The notes under the pieces are model-generated. The model worked only from the letters and a program-made list of their open reading frames with translations, was not told the origin of the DNA and ran no database searches. This document shows positions 14,228 to 14,727 of a DNA stretch of 14,727 nt, one piece after another. Both the position numbers and the translations under genes were made by a program. Origin of the DNA: Clostridiales bacterium (lineage in GTDB: Bacteria; Bacillota_A; Clostridia; Oscillospirales; Oscillospiraceae); the NCBI GenBank assembly GCA_022777455.1, contig JALFGI010000005.1, positions 1 to 14,727 of the forward strand, in the 5' to 3' direction. Position 1 is the first letter of the stretch; each line of letters begins with the position of its first letter.

Positions 14228-14441
14228 TCAGGAATATTCTTCCAGGAGCCGACGGTGCCTTTTCAACAGCAGCCAAAGCCCCAGGGGACATAAAGTTCCA
14301 ATCCCGATGATGCCGGCGGGGGCTGAAAAGGCTCCGACCAGGCCGCAGAACAAAAAGGCCGTACCATACCACCGGTAGGCGGCACCCATCCGGCGGTTAT
14401 AGCCGGGAACATCCCTGATGGCCCCTTTCCGCTTTTTTCAT
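14228..14441 (-). pseudogene. Small two-helix membrane protein, start out of frame
   Basis: The minus-strand frame from 14437 to the stop at 14228-14230 gives 69 residues: a basic start, GYNRRMGAAYRWYG, two hydrophobic stretches (about 26-37 and 39-58), then a basic and acidic tail RHRRLLEEYS. This is the pattern of a small inner-membrane protein with a positive inside end. A TGA closes the frame just upstream. An ATG at 14441 followed by A6 lies in another frame, and removing one A would give a clean start, MKKRKGAIRDV. Either the gene is broken in the A6 run, or the run slips or was misread, or translation begins at the internal ATG 14389 (53 residues, no good ribosome binding site). Family not recognised; a DUF3784-like small protein is only a guess. 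Confidence 0.5.
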
Positions 14442-14442
14442 T

Positions 14443-14727
14443 CAGTGCATATCGGCTTCCGTCAGTAATTGCACAAATTGTAATTTGGCGGGCAGTGCCC
14501 GCAGCCAACGGCGCACCGGGCGTGTATGTCCTCCGGGACTCCTGGGCGGCGCCCGGTAACGTTTTTGCGTGCCAGGCTACAACAATCGCCCAGCCAGTGT
14601 AGGGGAGGCTCGTAGCCTCCCGCGCAGTATAATCCACAAAAATAAACCGGGTTGGGCGAATTCGTACGATGTCAGACATGATACCATTCAACGGAACACT
14701 CAATTTCGTTACGTTGCGGGCGGCTAC
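14443..14727. repeat. Palindromic intergenic repeat block running off the window
   Basis: No convincing gene lies here. Hairpins follow one another: GCGGGCA/TGCCCGC (14488-14494/14496-14502), CCGGGCG/CGCCCGG (14516-14522/14550-14556) with GTCC/GGAC inside, and GGGAGGCT/AGCCTCCC (14603-14610/14614-14621) enclosed by TCGCCCA/TGGGCGA (14586-14592/14653-14659). The GTAGGGGAGGCT...AGCCTCCC core resembles dispersed intergenic repeats I recall from gut Clostridia. One minus-strand frame stays open through it (to 14703) but has no ribosome binding site and crosses the stems, so it is judged non-coding. Confidence 0.55.
14475..14490 (-). repeat. 16-bp word shared inverted with 162-177
   Basis: This is the exact reverse complement of 162-177. 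Part of it forms the near-palindrome CAAATTGTAATTTG (14474-14487). It borders the hairpin series that runs to the window end. Confidence 0.5.

Noticed and set aside
14263..14703. 146-codon minus-strand frame near the right end
   Set aside because: It crosses several perfect hairpins and the small membrane gene in another frame, lacks a ribosome binding site, and looks like translated repeat DNA.

Overview
The window looks like chromosomal DNA of a GC-rich, low-oxygen gut-type Firmicute. The most likely group is Oscillospiraceae/Ruminococcaceae (Clostridia), inferred from gene content and order, strong AGGAGG-type ribosome binding sites, TTGACA/TATAAT-type promoters, and dispersed palindromic intergenic repeats at both ends. 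I see no phage, plasmid, transposase, CRISPR, tRNA or rRNA. Nearly all sequence is accounted for by housekeeping genes. The unusual material lies in the repeats, the intergenic structures and two decayed genes.

Layout. Positions 1-180 hold a large imperfect inverted repeat made of four small hairpins. At 237-662 (minus) is a HIT-family nucleotide-binding protein, transcribed divergently from an operon of three plus-strand genes: a cofactor-independent phosphoglycerate mutase-family enzyme (943-2145), phosphoserine aminotransferase SerC (2157-3236) and 3-phosphoglycerate dehydrogenase SerA (3262-4425). SerA and SerC together make phosphoserine from 3-phosphoglycerate, and the mutase-like enzyme would set the supply of that substrate. 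A strong bidirectional terminator (4439-4470) separates this operon from a convergent, AT-richer tyrosine-phosphatase gene (4526-5092). Behind it lies what appears to be the frameshifted tail of a GNAT acetyltransferase.

From 5383 to 14068 everything is on the minus strand. A trkA-trkH pair (8211 down to 5383) encodes a potassium uptake channel and its NAD-binding regulatory subunit, with its own promoter. Upstream is a five-gene cell-division/cell-wall cluster in the order ftsE, ftsX, M23 peptidase, M23 peptidase, S41 peptidase (13986 down to 8371), starting at a clear promoter (14040-14068) and ending at a clear terminator (8314-8345). FtsEX normally transmits an ATP-driven signal across the membrane to a coiled-coil murein hydrolase. 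Here two tandem paralogous hydrolases sit next to it, and both keep all M23 catalytic residues, which suggests that each cuts peptidoglycan itself. The S41 protease could trim or switch off these secreted partners.

From 14193 to 14441 there is a small two-helix membrane-protein gene whose start is out of frame across an A6 run, with its own terminator. Positions 14443-14727 are a second block of palindromic repeat DNA that shares a 16-bp word, inverted, with the left-hand block. I found no clearly new system. The best leads are the double M23 module with its hairpin-rich 200-nt leader, the function of the mutase-like enzyme in a serine operon, and the dispersed repeats.
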